From: Elusimicrobia bacterium RBG_16_66_12
GTDB taxonomy: Bacteria > Elusimicrobiota > Elusimicrobia > UBA1565 > UBA9628
Direction of reading: 5' to 3'
Length of the DNA: 8,852 nt
NCBI GenBank assembly: GCA_001800005.1
Contig: MGUL01000115.1
Location: forward strand, 7,212 to 16,063
A program made the position numbers and the translations under genes. Positions 1 to 6,156 of this stretch are shown here, piece after piece (position 1 is the first letter of the stretch; each line of letters opens with the position of its first letter). Below the pieces are notes generated by a model. The model searched no databases. It was not told the origin of the DNA and saw only the letters and a program-made list of their open reading frames with translations.

Positions 1-302
1 CCGAGCTCTCCCGCCGCGCGACGGGGCGCACCCTCTACATCCTGGATGAGCCGACCACGGGCCTGCACTTCGCGGACGTCGCCAAGCTGCTGGAGGTCCT
101 CCACCGCCTCGTCGACGCCGGCAACACCGTGCTGGTCATCGAGCACAACACCGACGTGATGCTCTCCTCGGATTGGATCCTGGACCTGGGGCCCGAGGGC
201 GGCGACAAGGGCGGGACTTTGGTCGCGGCCGGACGCCCGGCGGACATCCGACGGGCGAAGTCCTCCTACACGGGGAACTTCCTGTCAGTCGGCGGTGGTT
301 GA
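1..302 (+). CDS. uvrA: UvrA excinuclease subunit A, C-terminal fragment
   Basis: UvrA is the ATPase that finds bulky DNA lesions with UvrB in nucleotide excision repair and acts in the cytoplasm. Only about the last 99 residues are present; the gene enters from the left edge, reading from base 3. The fragment shows the second ABC cassette: end of the signature region (ELSRR), Walker B with the UvrA-type D-loop (LYILDEPTTGLHFADV), the H-loop segment (NTVLVIEHNTDVM), and the typical UvrA closing block WILDLGPEGGDKGG then VAAGRP. These motifs are specific enough to separate UvrA from transporter ATPases. The protein ends shortly after SYTG with a glycine-rich tail (SVGGG). Its last 18 nt overlap the end of the convergent metallopeptidase gene, leaving no room for a dedicated intergenic terminator. 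Confidence 0.96.
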   Translation, partial: ELSRRATGRTLYILDEPTTGLHFADVAKLLEVLHRLVDAGNTVLVIEHNTDVMLSSDWILDLGPEGGDKGGTLVAAGRPADIRRAKSSYTGNFLSVGGG

Positions 303-1229
303 CGTCTTCGCTTTGAACTCGCGTCCGGTCGAGAAGCTGCCGAAGTTCGCGGGGCGCTTGCCCGCCTTCTCCACCACGCCGTCGCCGGCGCTCCTCTGAG
401 AACTGGCCAGCGCGGCCACGCGGCGCTTGTGGACGGGGTCTTCGAGCCAGGCGCGCCACTTCTTCTCGAAATCCCGGACGTCGCGGTAGCGGTAGACCAG
501 CCACAGCGCTTCGGAAGCGCTCTTGCCGTCGCGCAGGTGGGCGCAGAAGCTCTTGAACTGCAGGTTCGAGTGCTTGCGCACCAGGAAATAGGTGACGGAA
601 TAGGCCTGAACGTACCACTCAGAGACGTCCTTCTTGTCGTCGTGCAGATCCTTCGTGGGACTGATCTCGAAGAAGCGTTCCATCGCAAACCAGGAGGACG
701 GACTCATGTCCGCCATGTTCTGGTACCACTGGGAGGTCTCGGGCCGGTCCCGGGACTCGGCTTCCTCGACCATCGCGATGCCCTCGTTGATCCAGCTGGG
801 CGGATCCCGGCGCTGCTCGCGGAAATAGCTCACGAAGAGGAGGTGTGTGCCCTCGTGGGCGATGACCCGCAGCATCTGAGAGGTCTCTTTCATCGCAGGG
901 ATGACGACGGCCTTCTTCTCGTAGATGGCGATGCCGTTGGACCAGGCCGGCGGCTTAAACTCCCCCGCCACGTAGCTCTGCAGGTCGGAGTAGACGTACA
1001 GCGAGAGCCTCTCTCGAGCCATCCAGGGGGAGAACGCCCCCAGATCCATGCGCAAGCGGGAATGGATGCGCTCGACGCCGATGGTCAGCCCCGGCGACAG
1101 CCAGGTCGACTGGTGCAGGACACGGAAATGCGGGGTGGTCGTCTCCCGCCAATCCCAGCCCTTCTGGGGAACGGCGGCGGCCGGACCGGCGAGGAAGGCG
1201 GCGAGGAAGGCGGCGAACCGGTAGGGCAT
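285..1229 (-). CDS. secreted HExxH zinc-metallopeptidase-like protein (peptidase MA-like)
   Basis: Predicted exported protein of 314 aa. I chose the ATG at 1229 because it directly precedes a signal peptide: MPYR, then an Ala/Phe/Leu core, with a likely cleavage after residue 19 (GPAAA|VPQKGW). The frame stays open 35 codons upstream, but that stretch has no signal-peptide character and runs through the divergent promoter. The catalytic core shows H125-E126-G-T-H129 inside VIAHEGTHLLF, and a third zinc-ligand candidate E149 in WINEGIAMVEE, 20 residues after the second histidine. This HExxH plus WxxEGxA layout is that of gluzincin peptidases of the peptidase MA / DUF1570 type. The C-terminal part is helical and basic with no second domain that I recognise. 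It stands alone on its strand, divergent from the hopanoid operon and convergent with uvrA. Substrate unknown; a catalytic role is inferred from the motif. The ribosome site is weak (AAGG one base before the ATG). Confidence 0.85.
   Translation of the reverse strand: MPYRFAAFLAAFLAGPAAAVPQKGWDWRETTTPHFRVLHQSTWLSPGLTIGVERIHSRLRMDLGAFSPWMARERLSLYVYSDLQSYVAGEFKPPAWSNGIAIYEKKAVVIPAMKETSQMLRVIAHEGTHLLFVSYFREQRRDPPSWINEGIAMVEEAESRDRPETSQWYQNMADMSPSSWFAMERFFEISPTKDLHDDKKDVSEWYVQAYSVTYFLVRKHSNLQFKSFCAHLRDGKSASEALWLVYRYRDVRDFEKKWRAWLEDPVHKRRVAALASSQRSAGDGVVEKAGKRPANFGSFSTGREFKAKTSTTAD
1191..1214. repeat. 12-bp tandem duplication in a signal-peptide core
   Basis: The unit GAGGAAGGCGGC occurs twice, head to tail and exactly. 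On the minus strand it encodes AAFL-AAFL, the hydrophobic core of the signal peptide of the metallopeptidase. A change of one unit keeps the frame and would lengthen or shorten the core by four residues. Confidence 0.85.
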
Positions 1230-1256
1230 GCCTTGGTAGTCTAACAGATGCCCCCG

Positions 1257-1285
1257 TTGTCCGCCATCCTGGATTTTGGTAGAAT
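1257..1285 (+). promoter_or_regulatory. sigma-70-type extended -10 promoter for hpnJ-hpnI-hpnL
   Basis: A -35-like TTGTCC (1257-1262, 4 of 6 matches to TTGACA) and a -10 TAGAAT (1280-1285, 5 of 6 to TATAAT) are separated by exactly 17 bp. TGG directly before the -10 makes an extended -10 (TGn). Transcription would begin near 1292 and give a leader of about 35 nt before the ATG at 1327. A GGAG ribosome site lies at 1319-1322, 4 nt before that ATG. The placement also argues against the upstream TTG at 1276, which would lie inside the promoter. Predicted from sequence only. Confidence 0.6.
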
Positions 1286-1326
1286 GCACCGACGGTACTG
1301 CGAACCAGATCGGCTCACGGAGCTTT

Positions 1327-2802
1327 ATGGCCACGATGCGGACCCTTTTCCTGAATCCCCCCTCCTATGAAGGCTTCGATGGGGGAGCAGGCGCGCGCTA
1401 CCAGGCCCGCCGAGAGATCCGCTCCTTCTGGTATCCGACCTGGCTGGCCCAGCCGGCCGCCCTGAACGCCAATTCCAAGGTCATAGACGCTCCGGCCGAC
1501 GACCTGGATGTCGAGGAGGTCCTGCGCCGGGCCCGAGGCTTCGAGCTATGCGTCCTGCACACTTCCACGCCCTCGTTCGACAACGACGTCCGGGTCGCCC
1601 AGGCCCTCAAGAAGCAGAACCCGGACATGCGCATCGGCTTCGTCGGCGCCCATGTGGCCGTCCTGCCCGAGGAGTCCCTCAAGGCGGCCCCCGTCCTGGA
1701 CTTCGTCGCGCGCGAGGAGTTCGACTACACCCTCCTGGAGATCGCCGAAGGCCGCCCCTACGAGACCATCTCGGGCCTCTCCTACCGCAAGAACGGCGAC
1801 ATCCTCCACAACCCCGACCGCATGCTCATTGCGGACATGGACGCGCTGCCCTCGGTCCTGGACGTCTACAAGCGCGATCTGACCGTCGAGAACTACTACA
1901 TCGGCTATCTGAAGCACCCCTATCTGTCCATCTACACCGGCCGCGGCTGCCCGGCGCGTTGCTCCTTCTGCCTGTGGCCCCAGACCGTGGGCGGGCACGT
2001 GTATCGCACCAAGAGCGCAGCCAAGGTCATCGCCGAGATGTCACGTGCAAAAGAAATGTTCCCCCAGGTCAAAGAATTCTTCTTTGACGATGACACTTTC
2101 ACGGCCGATCTTCCGAGGGCCGCGGAGATCGCCAAAGGCTTGGGCAAGCTGGGCATCACTTGGTCGTGCAATTCCCGCGCGAACGTCCCTTATGAATATC
2201 TCAAGACCTTCAAGGAGAATGGACTGAGATTGTTGTTGGTGGGGTATGAGTCCGGCAACCAGCAGATACTGAACAACATCAAGAAGGGCGTGCGCGTCGA
2301 CATCGCCAAGGAGTTCACGAAGAACTGCCGCAAGCTCGGCATCATCATCCACGGGACCTTCATCCTCGGCCTGCCCGGAGAGACCCCGGAGACGATCGAG
2401 GAATCGATCAAGTACGCCTGCAAGCTGAACATCGACACGATCCAGGTGTCCCTGGCGGCCGCCTATCCCGGCACCGAGCTCTACCGCCAGGCGATGACCA
2501 ACAAGTGGTACGACGAGAAGACGCTGGTGCGCAACGACGGCACGCAAGCTTCCGCCATACAATACCCCCACTTGCCGTCGGCCGCCATCGAGGCCGGCGT
2601 CAAGCGCTTCTACTCCAAGTTCTACGCCCGCCCCACGCCCATCTTCCGCATGCTCGTCAGCATGGCCAAGGACCCCGTCGAGCGCAGGCGCCGCCTGCGC
2701 GAGGGCAAGGAGTTCCTGGACTACCTGCGCGGCCGCCAGAAGTGCGCCGATGTCCGCGTGGCGCCCCGCAATGAACCCGCAAAGGAGACCATCCCCGCCT
2801 GA
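1327..2802 (+). CDS. hpnJ: HpnJ, hopanoid-associated cobalamin-type radical SAM enzyme
   Basis: HpnJ is the radical SAM enzyme genetically linked to conversion of bacteriohopanetetrol glucosamine into the cyclitol ether, the last step of the composite head group. The protein is 491 aa, close to the family size. It opens with a characteristic HpnJ N-terminus: NPPSYEGFDGGAGARYQARR, then SFWYPTWLAQPA. Residues about 45-145 look like the B12-binding-type domain (GFVGAHVAVLPEE). The radical SAM cluster motif CxxxCxxC is C208-PAR-C212-SF-C215. FFFDDDTFT and ILGLPGETPETI are later strands of the barrel. The C-terminal about 90 residues are basic and helical. ATG 1327 is preferred for its GGAG; ATG 1336 (MRTLFLNPP) fits the family start equally well. 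It is first in the hpnJ-hpnI-hpnL operon, and its stop overlaps a possible CTG start of hpnI. Around 2041-2280 its GC content and codon choice dip compared with the rest of the gene. Confidence 0.92.
   Translation: MATMRTLFLNPPSYEGFDGGAGARYQARREIRSFWYPTWLAQPAALNANSKVIDAPADDLDVEEVLRRARGFELCVLHTSTPSFDNDVRVAQALKKQNPDMRIGFVGAHVAVLPEESLKAAPVLDFVAREEFDYTLLEIAEGRPYETISGLSYRKNGDILHNPDRMLIADMDALPSVLDVYKRDLTVENYYIGYLKHPYLSIYTGRGCPARCSFCLWPQTVGGHVYRTKSAAKVIAEMSRAKEMFPQVKEFFFDDDTFTADLPRAAEIAKGLGKLGITWSCNSRANVPYEYLKTFKENGLRLLLVGYESGNQQILNNIKKGVRVDIAKEFTKNCRKLGIIIHGTFILGLPGETPETIEESIKYACKLNIDTIQVSLAAAYPGTELYRQAMTNKWYDEKTLVRNDGTQASAIQYPHLPSAAIEAGVKRFYSKFYARPTPIFRMLVSMAKDPVERRRRLREGKEFLDYLRGRQKCADVRVAPRNEPAKETIPA
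2784..2802 (+). promoter_or_regulatory. ribosome site and possible CTG start of hpnI in a CTGA overlap
   Basis: AAAGGAGA carries a good GGAG at 2784-2787. The only start-like codon of the hpnI frame within reach is CTG at 2799-2801, 11 nt downstream, and it forms a CTGA 4-nt overlap with the hpnJ stop TGA (2800-2802). The TTG at 2814, the next candidate, is 26 nt away from the GGAG. This suggests translational coupling from a rare CTG start, which would add five residues (MSTPL) to HpnI. Confidence 0.45.
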
Positions 2803-2813
2803 GCACGCCGCTC

Positions 2814-4037
2814 TTGGAGTGGCCGCTGGTCGGCCTGGCGATGCTTGCCGCCGCCGTGGCGGGGCCGTCGCTGTTCGCGCTCGCCGCAGCCGCGGCGGGA
2901 GCCTTCACGCTGGCGTTCGCGCTGGCGGCAGGTTTCTTCAGCCGGCGGCTCTTGAACGCTCTGCGCCGCCGCGCTCCCGCCCCCCTGCCGCCCGTCACCG
3001 TCATCAAGCCGCTCAAGGGGGCCGAGGCGGCGCTCTACGAGAACCTTGCCAGCTTCTGCCGCCAGGACTACCCCTGCTATCAGCTGCTGTTCTGCCTGCA
3101 GGGCCCCGAGGACCCGGCGCTGGCCGTGGTCGCACGGCTGCGCAAGGACTTCCCCGGCGTGGACATGGAGGTCGTCGTCTCCAAGAGCCGCATCGGCTAC
3201 AATCCGAAGGTCAACAACATGGCGAACGCCTATCCCTTCGCCAAGTACGACCTGCTGCTGATGTCGGACTCCGACATCCGCGCGCGCCCCGATTTCCTGC
3301 GCCGCATGGCCGCCCCCTTCGCCGACCCCTCCGTGGGCCTGGTGACCTCCTTCTACCAGGCCACGGGGACGCACGGCCTCTGGGGGAATCTCGAAGCCCT
3401 CTCCATCAACGCGAACTTCCTGCCCAACGCCCTGTGCGCGGCCTCCTTCGGTCTGCGCTTCGCGATGGGAGCCGGCATGATGGTGCGCCGCGCGGCCTTC
3501 GAGGCGAGCGGGGCGTACCACAACCTCGCCGACCATTTGGCCGACGATTTCTGGCTGGGAGAATCCATCCGCGAGGCGGGCTGGAACCTGGCGCTCTCCG
3601 ACGCCGTCGTCGACACCGTCCCGGACATCGCCGGCGGCGCCGAGCATTTCCGGCATCTGACCCGCTGGGCGCGGACCATCCGCATCTGCAACCCCTTCGG
3701 CTACGCGGCGAGCCTGGTCCAGCACGGCTTCTCGCTCTTGACCCTCAAGGTCCTCCTGATCGGACCGGACGCGCGCTCCTTAGGCCTGCTGGCCGGCATC
3801 TGGGCGGCCAAGGCCGCGGCCAGCGCCTCCCTGTCCCTCGATCTTGGAGGCCGACAGCCGCTGCGGGCCCTGTGGCTGCTGCCGGCGGCCGAGTGGTTCG
3901 GCTTCGCCGCCTGGGTCGCGGGCTGCGGTTCTTCGCGCGTCCTCTGGCGGGGAGAGCTCTACGACGTGCAGCCCCATGGCCGCCTGGTGCCCGCGGCGGT
4001 CCAGCCCTCGGCCCAGCCGGCGACGGTCGAGCCGTAG
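2814..4037 (+). CDS. hpnI: HpnI, hopanoid-associated family 2/21 glycosyltransferase
   Basis: HpnI resembles ceramide glucosyltransferases and is assigned to transfer of N-acetylglucosamine onto bacteriohopanetetrol at the inner membrane. The reading gives 407 aa from TTG 2814, or 412 aa from CTG 2799. Order: an N-terminal membrane segment (about 5-42); a GT-A domain starting VTVIKPLKGAE (61-71); the DxD-type motif SDSDIR (D152, D154); the acidic pair ADDF (D244, D245); HLTRW (281-285), matching the (Q/R)xxRW signature except for His in the first place; and WARTIR. At least two hydrophobic segments follow between about 305 and 375, giving the membrane-anchored topology of the family. The C-terminus is a proline/glutamine-rich tail. 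It follows hpnJ directly and is followed by the hpnL-like gene after 4 nt. Identity as HpnI rests on these motifs plus hpnJ and hpnK nearby; a general ceramide-glucosyltransferase-like enzyme is the alternative. Confidence 0.88.
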   Translation: MEWPLVGLAMLAAAVAGPSLFALAAAAAGAFTLAFALAAGFFSRRLLNALRRRAPAPLPPVTVIKPLKGAEAALYENLASFCRQDYPCYQLLFCLQGPEDPALAVVARLRKDFPGVDMEVVVSKSRIGYNPKVNNMANAYPFAKYDLLLMSDSDIRARPDFLRRMAAPFADPSVGLVTSFYQATGTHGLWGNLEALSINANFLPNALCAASFGLRFAMGAGMMVRRAAFEASGAYHNLADHLADDFWLGESIREAGWNLALSDAVVDTVPDIAGGAEHFRHLTRWARTIRICNPFGYAASLVQHGFSLLTLKVLLIGPDARSLGLLAGIWAAKAAASASLSLDLGGRQPLRALWLLPAAEWFGFAAWVAGCGSSRVLWRGELYDVQPHGRLVPAAVQPSAQPATVEP

Positions 4038-4041
4038 CCTC

Positions 4042-5061
4042 GTGGCTCGGCTGAAGGCGCTGTTCACGCCTCTCATACTGGCCCTGGGCGCCGCGACCTT
4101 CCTGTACCTGCTGTGGAAGTTCGAGCCCGCGCGCGTGTGGGGGCATCTGGTCGCCTTCGGCTGGGGCTTCGCGGTCCTGCTGCCCTTCCAGATCCTGGAT
4201 CACATGCTCAACGCCGCGGGCTGGAAGCTGGCCTTCCCTCCCGCCGGCTCCGGCCGGGTGCGCTTCCGCGACCTGGTGCGCGTGCGCATCGCCGGCGACG
4301 GGGTCAACTACCTGACGCCGAGCGCCAACATCGCCGGGGAATTCGTGCGCCCCGGAATGATCGGCGGCGGCCTCCCCTCCGAGGTGAAGGTAACGAGCGT
4401 GCTGGTCGCCAAGGTGACCCAGACCGCGGGCCAGGTCTTCTTCATCTTCAGCGGCCTCGGCTACCTGCTGCACGCGCGCCTCTTCGACTTCGACAGGACC
4501 CATGCGACCCTCGGCGCGATCGGGGTGGGTGGAATCTTCCTCGGCATCGTGATCGGCGTGGCCTTGCTCGTGATGGAGCCGCCGCGCTGGTTCGAGCGGA
4601 GACTGCCCGCCGCCGTGAAGTCCAGCGCCCCCGTGCGGGGGCTCCTCAAGAGCTACCTGCTCAGCCACCCGGTGCGGATGATGGGCTCGATCGCCTTCTT
4701 CATGCTCGGCTACGCCTGGGGCGCGGCCGAGATCTGGATCATCTGCCGTTTCCTCGGGGCCCCCGTGGGGCTGGAGACGGCCTTCTCCATCGAGCTGTTC
4801 TCCAACATGGTCGACGCGCTGGCCTTCATGGTCCCCGCCAAGATCGGCACCCAGGAGGGCGGCAAGGCGGTCATCTTCAAGGGCCTGGGCCTGGCCCCCG
4901 AGCTGGGATTCACCGTGGGCATCATCCGCCATGTCCGCGAGATCTTCTGGGCCGGGCTCGGGCTGGCCCTCTACGCCGCGCACGCCAAGCGCCCTCGGTC
5001 TAGTCCCGGGAAACGAGCCGGACGCCCGTCTCCTCCAGGCGCTGACGCACACGCGGGCTGA
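4042..5061 (+). CDS. hpnL: HpnL-like flippase-fold membrane protein (LPG synthase TM / UPF0104 type)
   Basis: Predicted inner-membrane protein of 339 aa with about six to eight hydrophobic segments. I start at GTG 4042, 4 nt after the hpnI stop; the frame is open further upstream but there it only shadows hpnI. Family-type signatures are NYLTPSANIAGEFVRP (89-104), KVTQTAGQVFFI (124-135), VPAKIGTQEGG (264-274) and RHVREIFW (296-303). These fit the lysylphosphatidylglycerol synthase membrane-domain superfamily, to which HpnL of hopanoid clusters belongs. HpnL has no proven biochemical role; lipid movement across the membrane is a guess from the fold. The last 25 residues (from AKRPRSS) are hydrophilic, rich in Pro, Arg and Gly, and lie almost entirely in the 62-nt antisense overlap with hpnK, so the tail may be a by-product of stop-codon loss rather than a functional domain. 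The ribosome site is weak, so coupling to hpnI is likely. Confidence 0.82.
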   Translation: MARLKALFTPLILALGAATFLYLLWKFEPARVWGHLVAFGWGFAVLLPFQILDHMLNAAGWKLAFPPAGSGRVRFRDLVRVRIAGDGVNYLTPSANIAGEFVRPGMIGGGLPSEVKVTSVLVAKVTQTAGQVFFIFSGLGYLLHARLFDFDRTHATLGAIGVGGIFLGIVIGVALLVMEPPRWFERRLPAAVKSSAPVRGLLKSYLLSHPVRMMGSIAFFMLGYAWGAAEIWIICRFLGAPVGLETAFSIELFSNMVDALAFMVPAKIGTQEGGKAVIFKGLGLAPELGFTVGIIRHVREIFWAGLGLALYAAHAKRPRSSPGKRAGRPSPPGADAHAG

Positions 5062-5785
5062 TCAAGGTCTCCAGTTCCATGATGCTCTGGTGCGTCGCGT
5101 TGGGACGGCTGGCGGCGAGGAGGTCGGGATCGGCGCGCGGATGGAAGTAGAGCTCGGTGACGCCCTCGGGCAGGCGGCCCAAGAGCCAGAGGACATAATC
5201 CTCCGTCATAGCCCCGGATCTTAAGAGCCCCCAGGCCCGGGGAACCTCCAGACCGTGCGCGACGGGACGCACCCAGGCGTCCATGGCCCAGAACGCCCCG
5301 GAGAGGACCAAGGGCGAGATGAGGTCCTCGGCGCCGGGATAGTCCAGGCAGGAGGACAGCTCTCCGGCGGGCAGGCGCACCCGCGGGATCCCATACTCGC
5401 GCGCCAGGCGGCAGAGCGCCGGGAAGATCACCGGATGGACATGGACGTTGCAGTGGCCGTCGACGTGCGTGGGCTGGATGCCGAGCGCGAGAAGGGCGTC
5501 GAGCTGCCCGCGGATCTCCCCCTCCAGCCCGGCGCGGGCCCGCCGGTCGAAGAAATACCGCAGGCCCGCTCTCACCGGCTCGCGCGCGCAGAGCTCCAGG
5601 TGAAGCCCCACTCCGAGCCCAGGGTTCTCCTTGGCCAGGGCGGCGGCCTCCCGGGCGGCGGGACGCAGGGCCATCATGCTGGCGAAGCGGAGTATCCCTT
5701 CACGGTGCGCGCGGACGACCGCGGCGTTGACCGCGGAGTCGCAGCCGAAGTCGTCGGCGGTGACGATGAGGGACTTGCCTCTCAC
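5000..5785 (-). CDS. hpnK: HpnK, YdjC-type hopanoid-associated deacetylase
   Basis: HpnK is linked to removal of the acetyl group from N-acetylglucosaminyl-bacteriohopanetetrol, giving the glucosamine form used by HpnJ. The start is GTG 5785, giving 261 aa and placing the conserved first strand (SLIVTADDFG, with D11 and D12) at the N-terminus; the frame is open to 5932 but that part only shadows the upstream gene. YdjC/ChbG-type metal and catalytic motifs are all present: ADDFG, GLHLEL (H62), and THVDGHCNVHVHP (H107, D109, H111, H115, H117). A late histidine, in YFHPRADPD, also fits the family. The GTG overlaps the TGA of the upstream pseudopilin-like gene as GTGA, with no clear ribosome site, so it is probably translated by coupling from the pilin operon. 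It converges on hpnL with a 62-nt overlap. Specific HpnK identity, as opposed to another YdjC deacetylase, relies on its neighbours. Confidence 0.87.
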   Translation of the reverse strand: MRGKSLIVTADDFGCDSAVNAAVVRAHREGILRFASMMALRPAAREAAALAKENPGLGVGLHLELCAREPVRAGLRYFFDRRARAGLEGEIRGQLDALLALGIQPTHVDGHCNVHVHPVIFPALCRLAREYGIPRVRLPAGELSSCLDYPGAEDLISPLVLSGAFWAMDAWVRPVAHGLEVPRAWGLLRSGAMTEDYVLWLLGRLPEGVTELYFHPRADPDLLAASRPNATHQSIMELETLISPRVRQRLEETGVRLVSRD

Positions 5786-6156
5786 TGAGGAGACGGCGCC
5801 AGATCGGGGCTTCTGATGCTGAGCTGGCAAGCGCCCCCGAAGGAGTTCGTGATCACGGTCGGGTCGCCCGCGCTCGAAGGAGTGCAGGTGCAGCCGCAGG
5901 TCCCGGGAGGGCTCGCGGAGGCCGGCGCGCAAGTGTAGCCGGGAACGTTGTTGGCGCAGAGGATGCCCACGCTGGCCCAGTTGCTGTTGAGGCGGGCCAG
6001 GGCGGCCTCGTCGTAGCGCTTCATCTGGGAGGCCTTATGGGAGCGCGAGGTCACGACAAAGCGGAGCATCGTCATGCGCAGCAGCAGCGCCGCGATCAGG
6101 GCCACGGCGACCCCGGTCACAAGGACGTGAAGGATGACGCTTCCGCGGAGGTTCAT
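5782..6156 (-). CDS. small GspK/PilX-like minor pilin candidate, cysteine-rich
   Basis: A 124-aa protein. The ATG at 6156 overlaps the preceding stop as TGATG. After the short basic leader MNLRG comes one strongly hydrophobic helix (SVILHVLVTGVAVALIAALL, 6-25), then LRM and a soluble region. If Gly5 is the prepilin peptidase site, position +5 is His rather than the usual Glu, which is also the hallmark of GspK and seen in PilX-type tip subunits. The soluble part is about 95 residues with six cysteines (67, 76, 87, 89, 91, 110), including GTCGCTC. It is far smaller than GspK (about 300 aa), so it is at most a reduced equivalent. Position after the I-like and J-like genes matches gspK in type II secretion operons. 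No other domain is recognised. Prepilin processing is inferred, not shown. Confidence 0.7.
   Translation of the reverse strand: MNLRGSVILHVLVTGVAVALIAALLLRMTMLRFVVTSRSHKASQMKRYDEAALARLNSNWASVGILCANNVPGYTCAPASASPPGTCGCTCTPSSAGDPTVITNSFGGACQLSIRSPDLAPSPQ

Noticed and set aside
429..1244. Long open frame on the plus strand (271 aa) opposite the metallopeptidase
   Set aside because: It is antisense to a gene with a signal peptide and HExxH motif, and its residues are rich in Gly, Arg, Asp and Val as expected from the complement of GC-rich codons. No domain is visible.
1230..1270. Minus-strand promoter for the metallopeptidase
   Set aside because: Only a 4-of-6 match (TAGACT) with no acceptable -35 at proper spacing was found; not reported as a feature.
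1276..1326. TTG start at 1276 giving HpnJ 17 extra residues
   Set aside because: It lies inside the extended -10 promoter and has no ribosome site; family members begin at the MRTLFLNPP segment.
2721..3725. 334-aa minus-strand open frame opposite hpnI
   Set aside because: It shadows the HpnI catalytic domain, with no motif, no ribosome site and no neighbouring gene to continue it.
2750..4054. Plus-strand open frame overlapping hpnI in another frame
   Set aside because: The translation is dominated by Arg, Pro, Gly and Ala without structure, while the alternative frame has all glycosyltransferase motifs.
4949..4969. GGGCC / GGCCC inverted repeat as a terminator after hpnK
   Set aside because: Five-base stem with an 11-nt loop, no T tract, and it lies within the hpnL coding sequence.
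3745..5052. 435-aa minus-strand open frame opposite hpnI and hpnL
   Set aside because: Composition (Gly, Glu, Arg, Ala, His, Gln) is typical of a mirror frame in GC-rich DNA; the plus strand carries clear membrane and glycosyltransferase motifs.
5786..5932. Upstream extension of hpnK to 5932
   Set aside because: That stretch is the other-frame reading of the cysteine-rich pseudopilin-like gene; HpnK proper begins right before SLIVTADDFG.
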